A stretch of 64,000 nt of DNA from Scatophagus argus (Eukaryota > Chordata > Actinopteri > Scatophagidae). The number at the start of each line of letters is the position of its first letter. Within the stretch, counting starts at the first letter, position 1. Where the stretch lies: assembly GCF_020382885.2 (NCBI RefSeq), contig NC_058496.1:8610501-8674500 (forward strand), in the 5' to 3' direction. The notes under the pieces were generated by a model that saw only the letters and a program-made list of their open reading frames with translations, did no database searches and was not told the origin of the DNA. Shown here in pieces: positions 12,701 through 24,140 of this stretch. A program made the translations under genes and the position numbers.

Positions 12701-15580
12701 AATCGTCATTCAGACAGACGACCCGAACCAATCATCCTCTCCGCAAGAAACTGGGACACCAACTGATTATTTTTGTGGATATGTAAATAACTGTGGTGGT
12801 CAAGAGAAAAGAAAAATGCTTTTCCTGGTTTCCATGGAGGGGATTAAATGAGCAATATAAAAGGCAGCCTGGGCTTTGAATAGAAGAGTAGCGATGGGAT
12901 TAGTGGCGTTAGAGAGGCCGCCATATGACCTTATGACTGTTTAGTTCATTAAGCACAACACAGGCTTAGAGTTTGTGTTCATTATCCAACTGCTGTTTAA
13001 TAGAAGCTCCTCCACCCGGCTTTACAACCAGTTTAATTAAGCCGGGGTATCTCTGAATGTCCAGTCCTGAAAAAAACAGCTCTTACTTCACAAACTCCTC
13101 AGCAATCACTGAATATAAACACCACAGCACAGGGTGTTAGGTTTCATACAAACCAAACACAAAAAAACTCCACTCGTGTCTCTGTGGAGCCGAATCTAAA
13201 TTCCACCACAACCCCATACGAACTAGTTTAATCATCCGTTAGCCAAGTTCACTGTGGAAAACCCTGACACTCGAGTCAGCACAAACATCATCAGTGAAAA
13301 TGTGGGATCTTGGTGACCTTATTGCTGGTGGTCACATCGGAGGGAGGGAGAGAGGGAGGCTGTGGGGAAGACGCTGCTCGGCAAGAGGAGAAGAGGCATT
13401 TCAAATCTGCCTCAGTGAAGTGTTGAGCGTCACATGATGACAAGGTGCGCATGATTTCACTCTGCTGCGGCAGCCTGTCAGACAAAGACATTTTTATGGC
13501 GGACGATTCAGACAGTAAGAAACAATGAGGCTGAGGTCTCCTTATACCTGTGAATCTGGATCTCTACTCAAAACAAACTCACAGTATTAGAAATCCAGCC
13601 AAAATGTCCCAGACGTCCTCATTCTGTAGTGACGGATTTCTGTCCTTCCTCCTTCAAACTCATTTTAACTCCATCCCTCCTTCCTGCTTGTTCCTCTACA
13701 AATAAATTCATCCTGATCAAAGCAGCAAATACACTAGTTAATAATGAATCATTAAGCTGATGGGAAAATATTATTGCCTCAGTAATCTCCTGTTCTCCCA
13801 CAATTATAATGTCACTTGGGATAAAAGTTTGACCTTTACATGATTCATGAGCAGAAAGCTCTCGGCCAGATGATGCCAGACTTTGGGGAAATAGTGGCCT
13901 GGCTGTCTTTTAAACAGTCTCCGGCGGGTCAACAAAACATCACATTTATACCCTACCTTGTTCCAAAGTAAACAACCTTTCCTTGTCGGGTTTAGTGATC
14001 TTTAAAAACAGAATTTTTTTTTTGGCCTCATCTTGAAGCCCGCAGTCTTGGGAACATAACTGGTAAGGATGAAGGCTGTAGAAGTTAAAGTCAGATGGAG
14101 CGGTTTAGTGTGACAGATCCACAGCACCACCCGACTTTACGCCTACAAGCCGTATTTTGCCCATGTTTTCAGAAAACAAATCCCTTATATGTTTGTATCA
14201 CCCGGCTGTTCTGCGTATGTGTGACCATAATTCATACAAACCGAGCGTAACGTTGTCTCAGCGAGAACAGGTTGACTCATGCGTCCTCGTAAATCTGTCT
14301 GTGTTACAGGTGTCATGATAAAAATGCGAGACAGACTAATGTTTCAACTCCCTCTGCTTCGGGAAATAATTAGGACGTGACTAATGTCACTGTGAACCAG
14401 GAAGTCTTCTCTTTTGCACATGTTCGCTTTAGCACCATTGATTTGCTGTTCACACATCTGACATAATGTCTACTACAGTAATCGACCAAACGTAATCTAT
14501 CAACGTGAATCACCAGCAGGTGGAATCAATATTACTTTCTTCCATTATTTTGCAACAGAGTTACTGCACGTCTCTATTACACCATTCTGAGTGGTCACAA
14601 CTGAACTGATTAAGACCACGACATTTGTCTTCTTGTGGTTCAGTCTGTTATTTACCGTATTTGTTTTATCAATTTATGTTTTGTGTTGTTAAGTGTCTGA
14701 AAATAATCAAAAGGCCATCAAAAAGTCCAGTGACCACAACCACCAGTCCAGAACACAGAGATGCTCACGTTTGAGCGACGATTCATTAACTTCTGTCGCT
14801 TAAAAGTCTCTTTCTGTCCATTGCGTTCAATAGCTGCAATGATCAGTCATTTAATCTTCAATCAACTATATTCATTATTCTTTAAAATGTAATCATTTTC
14901 TCAAAGAATTGACTGATGGGTATAAAACATGCCAGCTGAAATTATTCAGATTCAAAGTGACCTCTAGAAATATCTTGTTTTGTCCGCTTAACATCTGAAA
15001 ATGTAAAGATATTAAACAATGATATAAAAAAAATGACTAAACAAAAGATGTACTGTGGTCTATAAAGCACTGAGGAGAACACCTGCTGTTTATGAATTAC
15101 CCAAGGAGAGAGAGAGAGAGACTGCCATGAAAATAATAATAATATCACGTTGGTGAAAGAAGGATGCTACACAATGTTATGGATTATGTTTAACAATATT
15201 GGCTGCCTTTGAATCAAGGTTTCATGTTTCCATACAATGTGTAGTTAGAATATCAGACCTACACTGGCACCGTGACAAATTTAAATCCCGTCACTTTTCC
15301 TAATAAGATCTCGTCTCCATATAAAGGAATTAACAAGTCTGATACAAGTTCACATGCCCCACAGGTGCAACTATATTCAAATTAGAGAAACTGAGTGAGT
15401 TACATCCCTGCGTGCAGAATGTCACATCAAACACAATCCTCTTTTCTCCCAGGCAGGTAGCACCACAGTGGTCCACTCGCATTAGCAGCAAGTAACTTAG
15501 GATCCGAGCATCTCCATCCATCTACTCACCAGGGCTCGCAGGGAGGACTCGTCCAGCGCCGTATAACTCTCCAGGGACAT
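732..15580 (-). CDS. smtn: Smoothelin, N-terminal part (coding exons 1-4; gene continues past the left edge)
   Basis: Coding exons, 5' to 3' on the minus strand: 15530-15580, 2426-2583, 904-982 and 732-810. They splice in frame to 122 codons plus one base, and the rest lies left of the window. The protein starts MSLESYTALDESSLRAL. It carries the first two smoothelin repeats, recognised by LDERRLIRSAIREL (repeat 1) and YEERKLIRAAIRQV (repeat 2), joined by an ALASKRFRPTR...DKEN linker as in vertebrate smoothelin. Smoothelin is an actin-associated cytoskeletal protein of contractile smooth muscle; its C-terminal calponin-homology domain is not in this window. The start is the first ATG of the exon, at the position equivalent to the start of mammalian long smoothelin. 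Intron 1 is about 12.9 kb. Intron 2 uses a GC donor at 2424-2425, and the codon phase fits only there. Whether this is the smtna or smtnb paralogue cannot be decided. Confidence 0.92.
983..2425 (-). other. smtn: smtn intron 2, GC-AG type
   Basis: On the minus strand the donor reads CACAG then GCAAGG. The acceptor is CTCGCAG just before the exon that starts at 982. Exon 2 ends two bases into a codon and exon 3 supplies one base (AG+G = Arg), so the reading frame fixes the GC donor. No coding or RNA feature is seen inside. A short (TG)n lies near 1482-1497. Confidence 0.8.
4530..4554. repeat. (TC)n microsatellite
   Basis: An uninterrupted dinucleotide run of about 12 units within smtn intron 1. 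Confidence 0.9.
6895..6914. repeat. (TG)n microsatellite
   Basis: A run of ten TG units within smtn intron 1. Confidence 0.9.
7090..7099. promoter_or_regulatory. Candidate CArG box (SRF site) in smtn intron 1
   Basis: The sequence is CCTTATAAGG, an exact and fully palindromic match to CC(A/T)6GG, the serum response factor site. SRF/myocardin control smooth-muscle contractile genes, including smoothelin in mammals. About one match is expected by chance in an intron this long, so this is a candidate only. Confidence 0.4.
8753..8762. promoter_or_regulatory. Second candidate CArG box in smtn intron 1
   Basis: CCAAATATGG matches CC(A/T)6GG exactly and lies 1.66 kb from the first box. Its role as an SRF site is inferred from the consensus and from the host gene being a smooth-muscle marker. 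Confidence 0.38.
10117..10176. repeat. Palindromic compound microsatellite (CA)n(TA)n(TC)n(TA)n(TG)n
   Basis: The CA and AT runs at 10124-10144 are the exact reverse complement of the AT and GT runs at 10155-10175. The TC repeat forms the loop, giving a potential 21-bp stem. Confidence 0.9.
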
Positions 15581-16050
15581 TTTAAGCTTTCTTGTCAGGC
15601 TCAGGTGAGACGCGCAGGTCTGGACGGTGGGTCTTTGTTGCGATCTGGTTCCCCCGGTCAACGTGTGCGCTCTACCACCTGCACGACTTTAAGCTGTTTG
15701 TTTGTTTGTTTGTTTGTTTGTGAATCTGTCCCTTCTCTTCTTTTTTTTTTTTAATTTCAGCGCAGTCTGTCTCAGTCGTCAGCGCAGTCAAAGAAACTTC
15801 TTCTGAGTCAACGGAAATAAACTCGTGTCCCGCTTACGGAGAGCATATTTCGGTTCTCTTTTGTCGACTCTTGAGTTGCAGTGAAAGCTGGCCCGCACAC
15901 TCTCTCACAAGGGGGACGCTGGCAGCTTTTTGAAAAGAGGATTCCCACTGAAAGGTGTAACCCCGCCCCTCTCCGTCCGCGGCTTCTCCCGGCGTTCATT
16001 CAAAGCGCGCCGCTCTGCGGGCAGACGCAAAACGGCGTCCCGGTATGGGA
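15581..16050 (-). promoter_or_regulatory. smtn: smtn 5' UTR and presumed promoter
   Basis: This region lies directly upstream of the smoothelin ATG. It contains a (TTTG)n run at 15697-15721 and a T-run near 15740. A CpG-rich block at about 15955-16035 is the most GC-rich sequence in this part of the window, as expected for a vertebrate promoter. No TATA box is obvious. The transcription start is not resolved, so the limits are approximate. Confidence 0.5.
15697..15721. repeat. (TTTG)n microsatellite in the smtn 5' region
   Basis: Six tandem TTTG units just upstream of the smoothelin start codon, in the presumed 5' UTR or proximal promoter. Confidence 0.9.
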
Positions 16051-16740
16051 GGTGATTAGTGCCACCGTTAAACACAAATACAGGCGTCATGAACAGATGT
16101 TCATGCAATCACATCCTGCTTTTGATGGTTTTACCCGCATTTTCAGCAACAACCATTGCGGTTTTCATAGTTAGAGACATCCAGCACTGACACGGCAAAG
16201 AGGAATGTTATTTAAATTTTACGTATTTTATTCGAGGAAATTTCTCACCGCTTATAAACTCAGCACAAATTGCTAAATAACAGTCTCTAATTTTCCTAGG
16301 CTTGTATGGACCAGATTATGGAATTCTGGAAAACATATCAGGACAATTTTACCTTCAAGTGTGAGTGCCTAAATAGTTTCAAATCAGGAGGCCAGTAATA
16401 AAATTCTGGTGGAAAAATAATGAATGCTTTATTGATTGAGGTATGAAACAACACTGACAGAATACAAACTGAAACCTTGAATGTTCTCATTAAATGTTTA
16501 ATAGCCACACAAGACAAATAGCATCGAGACACTTGTTTATAAGCAGGAATAATCAGCCATGTTTTATGAATACCTAAAGTATATCCAAACACACCAGGCG
16601 ATTTCACTGACCGTAACCTGAGCCTGCTGATCAGACAATAATCAGGAAAAATCTGGTGTTGTTTTTAGTTGAAGAAGCTTAACTGTGTGTGGAAAAAGAA
16701 TGACTATTTAATATGTGTTTCTAAACTGGGCCCTAAATTA
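16051..16740. other. Intergenic, smtn promoter to trafd1 3' end
   Basis: This is AT-rich sequence without recognisable coding potential. Reverse-complement AATAAA motifs near 16430 and 16757 mark possible 3' ends of trafd1. Confidence 0.5.
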
Positions 16741-17499
16741 CACAAAAAAATGCATCTTATTTATTTTAAATGCTATTTGAAGGAGCAACAACATATATTT
16801 CACACTACTTAAAAAGGGAGATTGGATAGGAGACACTGCTTCAAAAGGCATCTTATCATAACATATATAGTTCAGTGGTTATGATTAAGAAAAATCTACA
16901 TATTACTGAAGAGTATTAAAGACAAATGTTCAATACATTTTTTTCATCAAAGATGCAGAAATTTATCAAACTGGTTTCTCAAGCCCTTTTTAGACAAAAT
17001 ACTCTATCAAAAGTGCTTTACGTTACAGAAAGAAACCAACAGGAAAATGGATAAAGACCCTGGAAAAAAAGACAACAGGGGTGGAAACACAATGTCCTTG
17101 GCTGAAGAAAAAAGGTGAAGATTACCGGTAAGTTAGACACACAGACAAAGTCATGTGTCTGTGTTTGATGTTCCTAATCTTCTTAATGATCCATGACACG
17201 ACTTGCAAAGTTAAAAAAAAAAGAAAAGAAAAAGGTAGAATCAAAACAAGCTCTGTTAAGGCTAGATGTTAGACATACAGAGAAACAAACCTTAAACACA
17301 GGACAATATGCATGAATAAACCCAATTATTTTCTTACACTTTAATAGTAAAATTAATCAAAATATAAACGGCAATATACTGATACCCATACAGGCACTTT
17401 TCAGATAGTTATATGTTTCATTTTCAAAGGTGTGCAAAAAGATAAATGAAAAGCCGAGCAGGAGGTTTGGTTTGTCTGTTTCTCCACATGTTCCCTCTC
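16741..17499 (-). other. trafd1: trafd1 3' UTR (approximate)
   Basis: This follows the TGA at 17500-17502 on the minus strand and is AT-rich and non-coding. A reverse-complement AATAAA near 16757 is the first plausible polyadenylation signal. An alternative near 16430 would lengthen the UTR. Confidence 0.45.
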
Positions 17500-19117
17500 T
17501 CACTCGTCCTGCTGCTCTTCATTCTGCTTCTTGGGCAACTGCAAATGGAAAAAAATTACAACTGAAAGGCCTTGTACATATGGAAAAGTATGTTAAGTGG
17601 CTTTACAAAGGACAAGCAAGTAAGCACAACTGACACTGTGTCTGGGTACAGGCAAACCTTCTGAAGAGCTTTTTCTCTCAAAAAGGTGGTCAAGTGTACA
17701 AAAAGTGAATTCATTCAAGTGTACCTTTGTCACTGGATTCCTTATGCTCCTTTTCCCTTCATTACTTTCTGGTACATGTAATCTGGTAGAAAAATATATT
17801 CAAATCAGAGTATTAATAGACTGTAAATAAGAACCAACCATTATGTGATTAAACAATTCTAAAATGGTCAAGTAGAGCTGAAGCCATTCAAATGAAACCC
17901 AAAAAGTAGTTTCTGACAGATGCAGAACCAGACCTCTCAGAGTCACAGAAAGACGACTGAGCCTCCTCTGCGTCCCTGCCATGCTGATGTTGGTCTTTTA
18001 CAGAAACATCACAGTTGGACGTCTTCCTTTGACTCGGTAGTCCGATGTAGCCTCTCTGCCATTCCCTTGGGTTTAGTTCTGGTGGTGTGTCGCTGTCAAA
18101 TCCAAAGTCCGCTGCAAAGTCAGCTATAAGTGGAACAGGATACACAGCATGTGTAAATAAACACACAAATGCACACAGTGACAAGAGAAAAAAAAAACTC
18201 TGAACATGTCAACAAAACCTCCAAAATATAAACAGTCAAATAAAATAGACATACAAACTAGCTGCTGTTTTGGCTGATGTTTAATTGCATGGTAAATATT
18301 TAAGTTTTTCCTCAAGTATTTTGTCCATCCCATAATACCATCTATAATAACATATTACAGCATGTTTGTACTGCAAATTGTAAGTTTAGATTTTTGGGGG
18401 GGATTCTGCATTATTGGTTGGCTTTCATATAATCTTTTAATATTTACAATGAACTCTATACATTACCTTGGTGCTTTATTCTCCTTTGAAAATTCGGAGA
18501 CATCCGACCAAACGTATCTTTACCAGGGCTCAGTGGTTTTTTAACAGATGTTCTTGTTAGATTGTTCAGTGGATGTGAAGTCTGAGGACGCATATCACAT
18601 TTGTCCTGGGCATAAAAACACAACAAATAAAACATTGCAAAACATCAGAACAAATATAAATCTTTTAAATATGTTTTACAGGGACAATATACATTGATCA
18701 ACATCACTGCCAAAAGGCAAATTGTCAATTGTAGTCCCTGGACCAGATAGTAAATTAGCCATTAGGCAATTACAGATCTGTTTATTTCTTTTTGGTTAAT
18801 GTTCAGCATTCATGTTCAGCGGTCATGATCACAACGACAGTCTGTGTCTGAGTCACATCTGGCGTAAAATATGAGGACATATATTCCACTATGCACCTTA
18901 TCTTTCATGTTTTGCACAGTTAAGCGCACTTTATAACTCATTTTTGGGTAATAATCTGTTTACACTGCAGTTTTTTTACGTAGCACATGTTAGTCTATTT
19001 AGTATATGTTTATTCTATTTTCTACTAACAGTTAGGCCTTGTTTGCTTACTTTTTGACTAACCTACACTGCTGTAATGTGCTACTGGATGCTTGAATTTC
19101 CCTCGGGATCAATAAAG

Positions 19118-19150
<33 letters not shown>

Positions 19151-22100
19151 CTATTCATGAACTCGAATTGAGGCTGGTTACTTGGGTCAGGTATTTAGAT
19201 TATATTTAAATACCAACAATACTGCCTCGTTTTCAAAAAATCCTGTAAAGCATCAAAATAATTTGAAATGTATCAATACATTCTGAATGACTATCTACCC
19301 TGACTAGCGATACATACCTGGTGGTGAAAGACCACGGCCTCCTCTAAAGCAACGCCACAGAATTCACATGGAATGACGACATCGCCCTCTAGTGGACTGG
19401 CCGGAGGACTGTAGGAGGCCGGGGAGGCTGACCGAGGGAAAGTGGGGATGTTTGAAGCGAGTGTGTCAGGTATGTTATGCATCAGCCCTGAAGCATTCCT
19501 GCTCATCCTGTTCTCTCTAGGTGGAGAAGCGGGCTGCTTACTGAAAGATGCAAAGGCTGAGGCAGGGCTGCACCCAGTCTGAAACAAAGAAATGAATATG
19601 ACTGGCGGATCTATGTTAAACATGCTTATATGAAATGATTGTGTCCCTATTAGATGGATAAGAAGGTTACATGTTCAAACAGGCAAAGGCTGTAACTGGA
19701 CTGTGAAAGATCTGAAACAAAGATACAAGAGGGTGTGTTTTGTTTGCATGCCACGCGACATCTGACTGGATCTGAGCATTTTACACTGATTGTCCTGTTC
19801 AAACTCTATTTATCCACCGGGGGAGGCAGCCTACTGACAGATTTCACAAGAAATACAAAACACACCACAAGAAAACAAGTAGGTCACAGAAAGTGTGGAC
19901 CTGAAATCAGGGTAAAATAATCCAAAATATCAGGAAGTCCTGAATTCATAAGGCAGAATAATCAGGGAGTGTCAGTCTGGTTCTGGTTGTTTTGGTTTTG
20001 TTATGTTGTCATGCATGATGTTATGATGCATCGACTTGGAATTACAAACTGCCCTCCTTTTCTCCACTTACATGTTGAAGAGTGTCAAGCTGGGCAGTTT
20101 GTTTTTTTATATACAGATTTTACTTGAATATGGACAGAATTCAGTTCGACTGCATTTTGCAGTAGATCTCTGATAGTTTAACCACATTAATCCACTATTT
20201 ATTATAGCGCGTATGGGGTGACCTCACTGAGCAACAGAGTAACCAGAAGAATAAAATCACATCTCTAACCTGATGCAAAATGAGGTCCTCTTCAGGAAAC
20301 AGCTCTTCGCAAAACTCACAAGGTAGCATGGTATCTATAAAAATAATTTAAAATCATTAACAAACTGGAAACAGAATAACTTTAAGTATTCCAATCAACA
20401 CCATTTCACTATTTACCTGTTTGATCAGGGTCCTGGACTGCACTTCTGCCTGTTGTGAAGTTGGGTTGTGGAGTGTCTGAAGAGGTGTTGGACGTCTTCC
20501 CAACTTTGTGTCCCCAGATACCACTCCACAGATTGCCATCTCCAACTCCAGCCACTGATTCCCCATCACTCTGCAGACTAAGAGCCAACATGTAGTCCAG
20601 GCCTGACGAATCCTCATCCAATGTAAACTCACTATGTGGCCAAGCACTACCACTACCACTGCTGCTGTTGCTAGTCAGAAAATCACTCTGCTCCAGCACT
20701 AAAAGGGAAAAGATAATTATACAGTTATTTCAGAAAATAATTCAAGCAGCAGCAAAGACATTTGTAAGCAGTCTAATGGTAAAACGCTTTTGATTTCATT
20801 CCATTAATTGTTTTGTCAAACCCTAAATCTTAAACTCATATTTTCTACCACACTGATGATAGGAAGTTCCTTAATTATGGTCAAAATATGCATACAAGGT
20901 TAGAAACATGTGCAACCTGTTCTTTGGTCCTCCTTAGCCTTAAGTTGAATCAGCAAAATCTCTCTAAAAATTGATATTTATATATTTTCCACAGGCATCT
21001 ACTGCAAGTCCACTGTTTGGAAAACTAATTTTACATGGATTGGCAATGGCAGCAAGATGCTAAGAAGCATAACAATACACACTCAAAGACAATAAAGTAA
21101 ACAGCCAGCAACAAATAGATGTAAACCAGGAAAGCTTCAGTATTCATTAAAAACCTATTTTACAAATGTCTTATAGGGAAAGAAATGCGTTTGATATGTC
21201 TGTCTACAGCTCATGGATACACATTAAGTGTTGAGACGTCTTTAAATTTCTTTACAACTCTTTAAAACCAAACTGGTACATTTTTTGGCCTGGTGGGAAC
21301 TTTTTCTCCCCCACATTAAATTTAAAAATCATCACTCACAGTGGCTGAATGCTGTATTTCTTGAGACATTATTCTTCCAGTCTCCTGATCCTTGAGCCCC
21401 TCTTGAAGGGTTATAAACTCTGTGATCAAAAGGCTGGGGAAAGGCCTGTTGCTCTGCTGCATTGACGTTATTATTCTTTGGGCCCCTCTCTTGGGTTCGT
21501 AGGAGGTTTCGGATGGAGTGGGCTTCAAACCATGGTCCTGGAGGCTGTGAGTCTACTGGACTGTGACTTATTCGATTGTTGTTCCTCTCTTGGGGTGGTG
21601 TAAGGCTTCCACATAAGAGTGGGTGCACAGCTCGTTCCCTCAACATTACATTGCACTTGCAGTGTGAGCAGGGCTCAGTGCGTGCGCCACAATAATCCTC
21701 ATGTTCTTTGGCCTGACTGTAAACAATCTCCAGTTCACAGTATTGGCAAGGGACGAGTCGCTGAGAACATTCAGAGCTCTGAAAGAGACAACAGTCCTGA
21801 AGAAGCACAACTTAAGGACTTAATCAGGATGGTTAAATGTAAGATTTCTAAACAGGAAAGGGAAAAAAAAATTCCACAAATACCTGGTGAACATCAAAAT
21901 GATTTTTTTCAATCTTCAAACCACACTTGCATGTAACCTGAAATGGGAGTGAAAATGCTTTTAAAAGCTCTTCTTCTTAGCCATTTCCATTTGGATCAAG
22001 ATTTGAGGTGACTGGTGATTTCACAATGTGACCACTCTGACACAAGTTCGGTAACTGATAATGACAAATGGCTTGTTCACTAAATAATAAAGCACAATGA

Positions 22101-22492
22101 GGTGTGACACCCATTTTCCCACAATATTAGCATTAGGCCTGCCAACAAACATCTATTGCAGGAATAATGTCAAATACTCCAGTCTTGCATTTCAGATTCT
22201 ACCTGTGCATGCTCCTGTTGTTTGTGCTCCTGAAGATCTGACCGGGGCACTGGCTCCTGGCACACATCACACAGTGCGATGTTTCTTCGACAGTGGATCT
22301 CATGGGTAGTAAAATTAGCCTCTGGAATATCATGTTTGCTTTAAAAAAAAAATAAATAAAAGCAAAAAGAAGGGCTGGGATATACAAAAATATAAAAACC
22401 TGTTTTCACCATCATGTTAAACTGGTTAATCACGTAATGTACATTATTCATTCTTACCAATTACCACAGAACTGTGTATTTTCATCTGCCAT
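17500..22492 (-). CDS. trafd1: TRAF-type zinc finger domain-containing protein 1 (FLN29)
   Basis: There are eleven coding exons: 22458-22492, 22203-22338, 21884-21937, 21340-21778, 20417-20698, 20270-20334, 19318-19578, 18467-18605, 17934-18123, 17725-17782 and 17500-17538. All phases agree and give 565 codons plus stop; human TRAFD1 has 582. The N-terminal third carries the TRAF-type Cys/His fingers ([45 protein letters not shown]). An [10 protein letters not shown] motif follows near residue 270. Two later fingers contain PCEFC (about 319 and 405). The tail [12 protein letters not shown] is short and acidic, like the mammalian C terminus. The family is interferon/LPS-inducible and restrains TLR and RIG-I-type signalling by binding TRAF6 and related adaptors. 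The start has a strong Kozak context (GCCATGG). The exon 9 donor (AG/GTCTGG) is weak; reading through it adds about 14 residues and then a stop. Confidence 0.92.
18830..19151 (+). mobile_element. 3' tail of a fish non-LTR retrotransposon or SINE, ending in (TATC)n
   Basis: In trafd1 intron 7, antisense to the gene. The end reads AATTTCCCTCGGGATCAATA then AAG and tandem TATC at 19118-19151. This ending, a conserved tail followed by a tetranucleotide repeat, recurs at non-LTR elements in percomorph genomes. The left limit is a guess, and no reverse transcriptase ORF remains. Confidence 0.55.
19118..19151. repeat. (TATC)n microsatellite
   Basis: About eight tandem TATC units, directly attached to the retroelement tail. 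Confidence 0.92.
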
Positions 22493-23230
22493 GGCTTTGC
22501 CGAAAACCTGCAGACAAAATGCAAAGTTAGTCATTAGAAAGACAAACAACGCTCAACTAAACTGTCATGCTGAAAGGATTTTGTTATTAATTAGTTCAAC
22601 AAATGATATTTCAGATTCGCCGGAGTCGAGTTATTACATTAACACTAAAATCTGTTTACTGAGCTAAAAAATCCTTGTGAATTATCGGGAGTAAATAGTA
22701 AAGTTAGCTATCACTTTCTTTAATAAATGAAACTAGCTGACAGCTCTTGTTGGTTTGCTTACCCAGTGCTTCCAGACAGGAAGCTAACGTTAGCTGACAA
22801 TGATGGCCTGGATAAACAAGGAAATTCCCCGTCAAACTTAATTAACAAGCATCGTGAAACATCTCGAAAAGGTTGGATAGAGTACGCCGGGTTGCCTTTA
22901 GCTAGCGTAGCTTAGCATTAAATGCACTACTAGCATCCACCATGTAGCTTTAATTTGCTAACTAACTTTATATGCTCTTCACGAAGGTCCCTGGAAGCTA
23001 ATGTAACATCGGGTTTGGGGCTTCTGCCACCCGGTCCAAACAAAACGAGGGCAGTCGTTATGATGTTATCGCTTGTCAGCTAATTACCCACTGATGAATA
23101 TGTAACTGAAAAAAATAGACGACAGCTAAGTTCTTGGTTATACCATATAAAAACAGTTCGTTAGTTCCTTCTCGCTCTGGCTATTCACAAGCTTTGCCAT
23201 TCCCTGATTTTGCCTCACAGGCTATCTACC
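22493..23230 (-). promoter_or_regulatory. trafd1: trafd1 5' UTR exons and promoter region
   Basis: The start-codon exon extends to 22507, where it is preceded by a good acceptor (TTTGTCTGCAG). A matching donor, CACTGG then GTAAGC, ends a presumed noncoding exon at 22763, so the first exon and promoter lie upstream of it. No perfect ISRE (GAAANNGAAA) was found, although the mammalian gene is interferon-inducible. The transcription start is not resolved. Confidence 0.45.
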
Positions 23231-24140
23231 TAAATCACCACTCCGCCTCTTTTAAGATTGATACAATCTAAAGAAACCACACCATACCATTTTATACTAA
23301 TGCACCTAGTCTCAATGCAACAGTGATATGTATTTGTAAGGGGCGTATGCATTGTAGCGGTTGAGGGTAAATCTCACTACAAGTTCATACTCAGGGCAAA
23401 AGCGATAATGTCTTCAAGCTCGAAGGTGATTGGTTAAGTAAACACATGACACCATACGGTGACCAAAACGACTTGGGTGATTGCTTTAAGTTTCGATCTG
23501 ATGTCGTGTGATGCCACGAATAACGAGTATTGTAAAAATGTGATTAAGCTTTAAGATATATACACGTTTGGTATGTTTAAGTAAGCAAGCACCTTGACAG
23601 AGTAACTTTGTCTTCTAATTTCCTGTCTGGACCGGAAATGGGCATGTGTCCGTTGTGTGCTGCTTACGGTCGGCTTTTTGCTACATTTCAGCAATTATCT
23701 GAACCAGTTTTATGGAATGACATACTGTGTAAAGTAACTTGCGAGATGTAAGAAAGTGACAGACCTTCTTCTTAACAATCTGACAAACATCGACCGCTAT
23801 TAGATCGCAAATTAGATCAGTTCTTCTGCACAGCTCTGGGATCAGCAGGTTGTTGTTTAACGGGCATGGTGTTGCAGTCTGCAATGACCCTGTCAATCTT
23901 ACACCCAATGACAATTTTTAACACAATTAGTTACAAAATATTTACACGTTCATTCAGCCTATAATACAAATAAACCTGTAAGATATATATTTAAATAAAT
24001 CTTTTAAAAATATGGTATTGTTTTATATTTATGAAAGCAAACTCCAGAAATGTAAGAATACTTCACTTTTGACCCTTTGATCTCTCCTGTCAAGTCTGCA
24101 GTCCTCCAGACATTCAGTATACACAAAATGAAAATCAACA
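23231..24140. other. Intergenic between trafd1 and mob1a
   Basis: No coding exon, RNA gene or clear repeat is recognised here. The sequence is AT-rich. Confidence 0.6.

Larger units (their letters stand above)
2584..15529 (-). other. smtn: smtn intron 1 (about 12.9 kb)
   Basis: It lies between the GTGAGT donor of exon 1 and the GTGCAG acceptor of exon 2. No second gene is recognisable on either strand. The ORFs are short and lack conserved motifs. It holds simple repeats (a TC tract near 4540, TG near 6900, a CA/TA/TC/TA/TG palindrome near 10150) and two perfect CArG boxes listed separately. A large first intron is where tissue-specific enhancers would be expected. Confidence 0.75.

Noticed and set aside
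22700-23230. Interferon response element for trafd1
   Set aside because: Only half-sites such as ATGAAACT near 22727 were seen, with no GAAANNGAAA.
23231-24140. A bola3 or other gene between trafd1 and mob1a, as human BOLA3 lies next to MOB1A
   Set aside because: No BolA-like exon or splice-flanked conserved peptide is visible in this gap.
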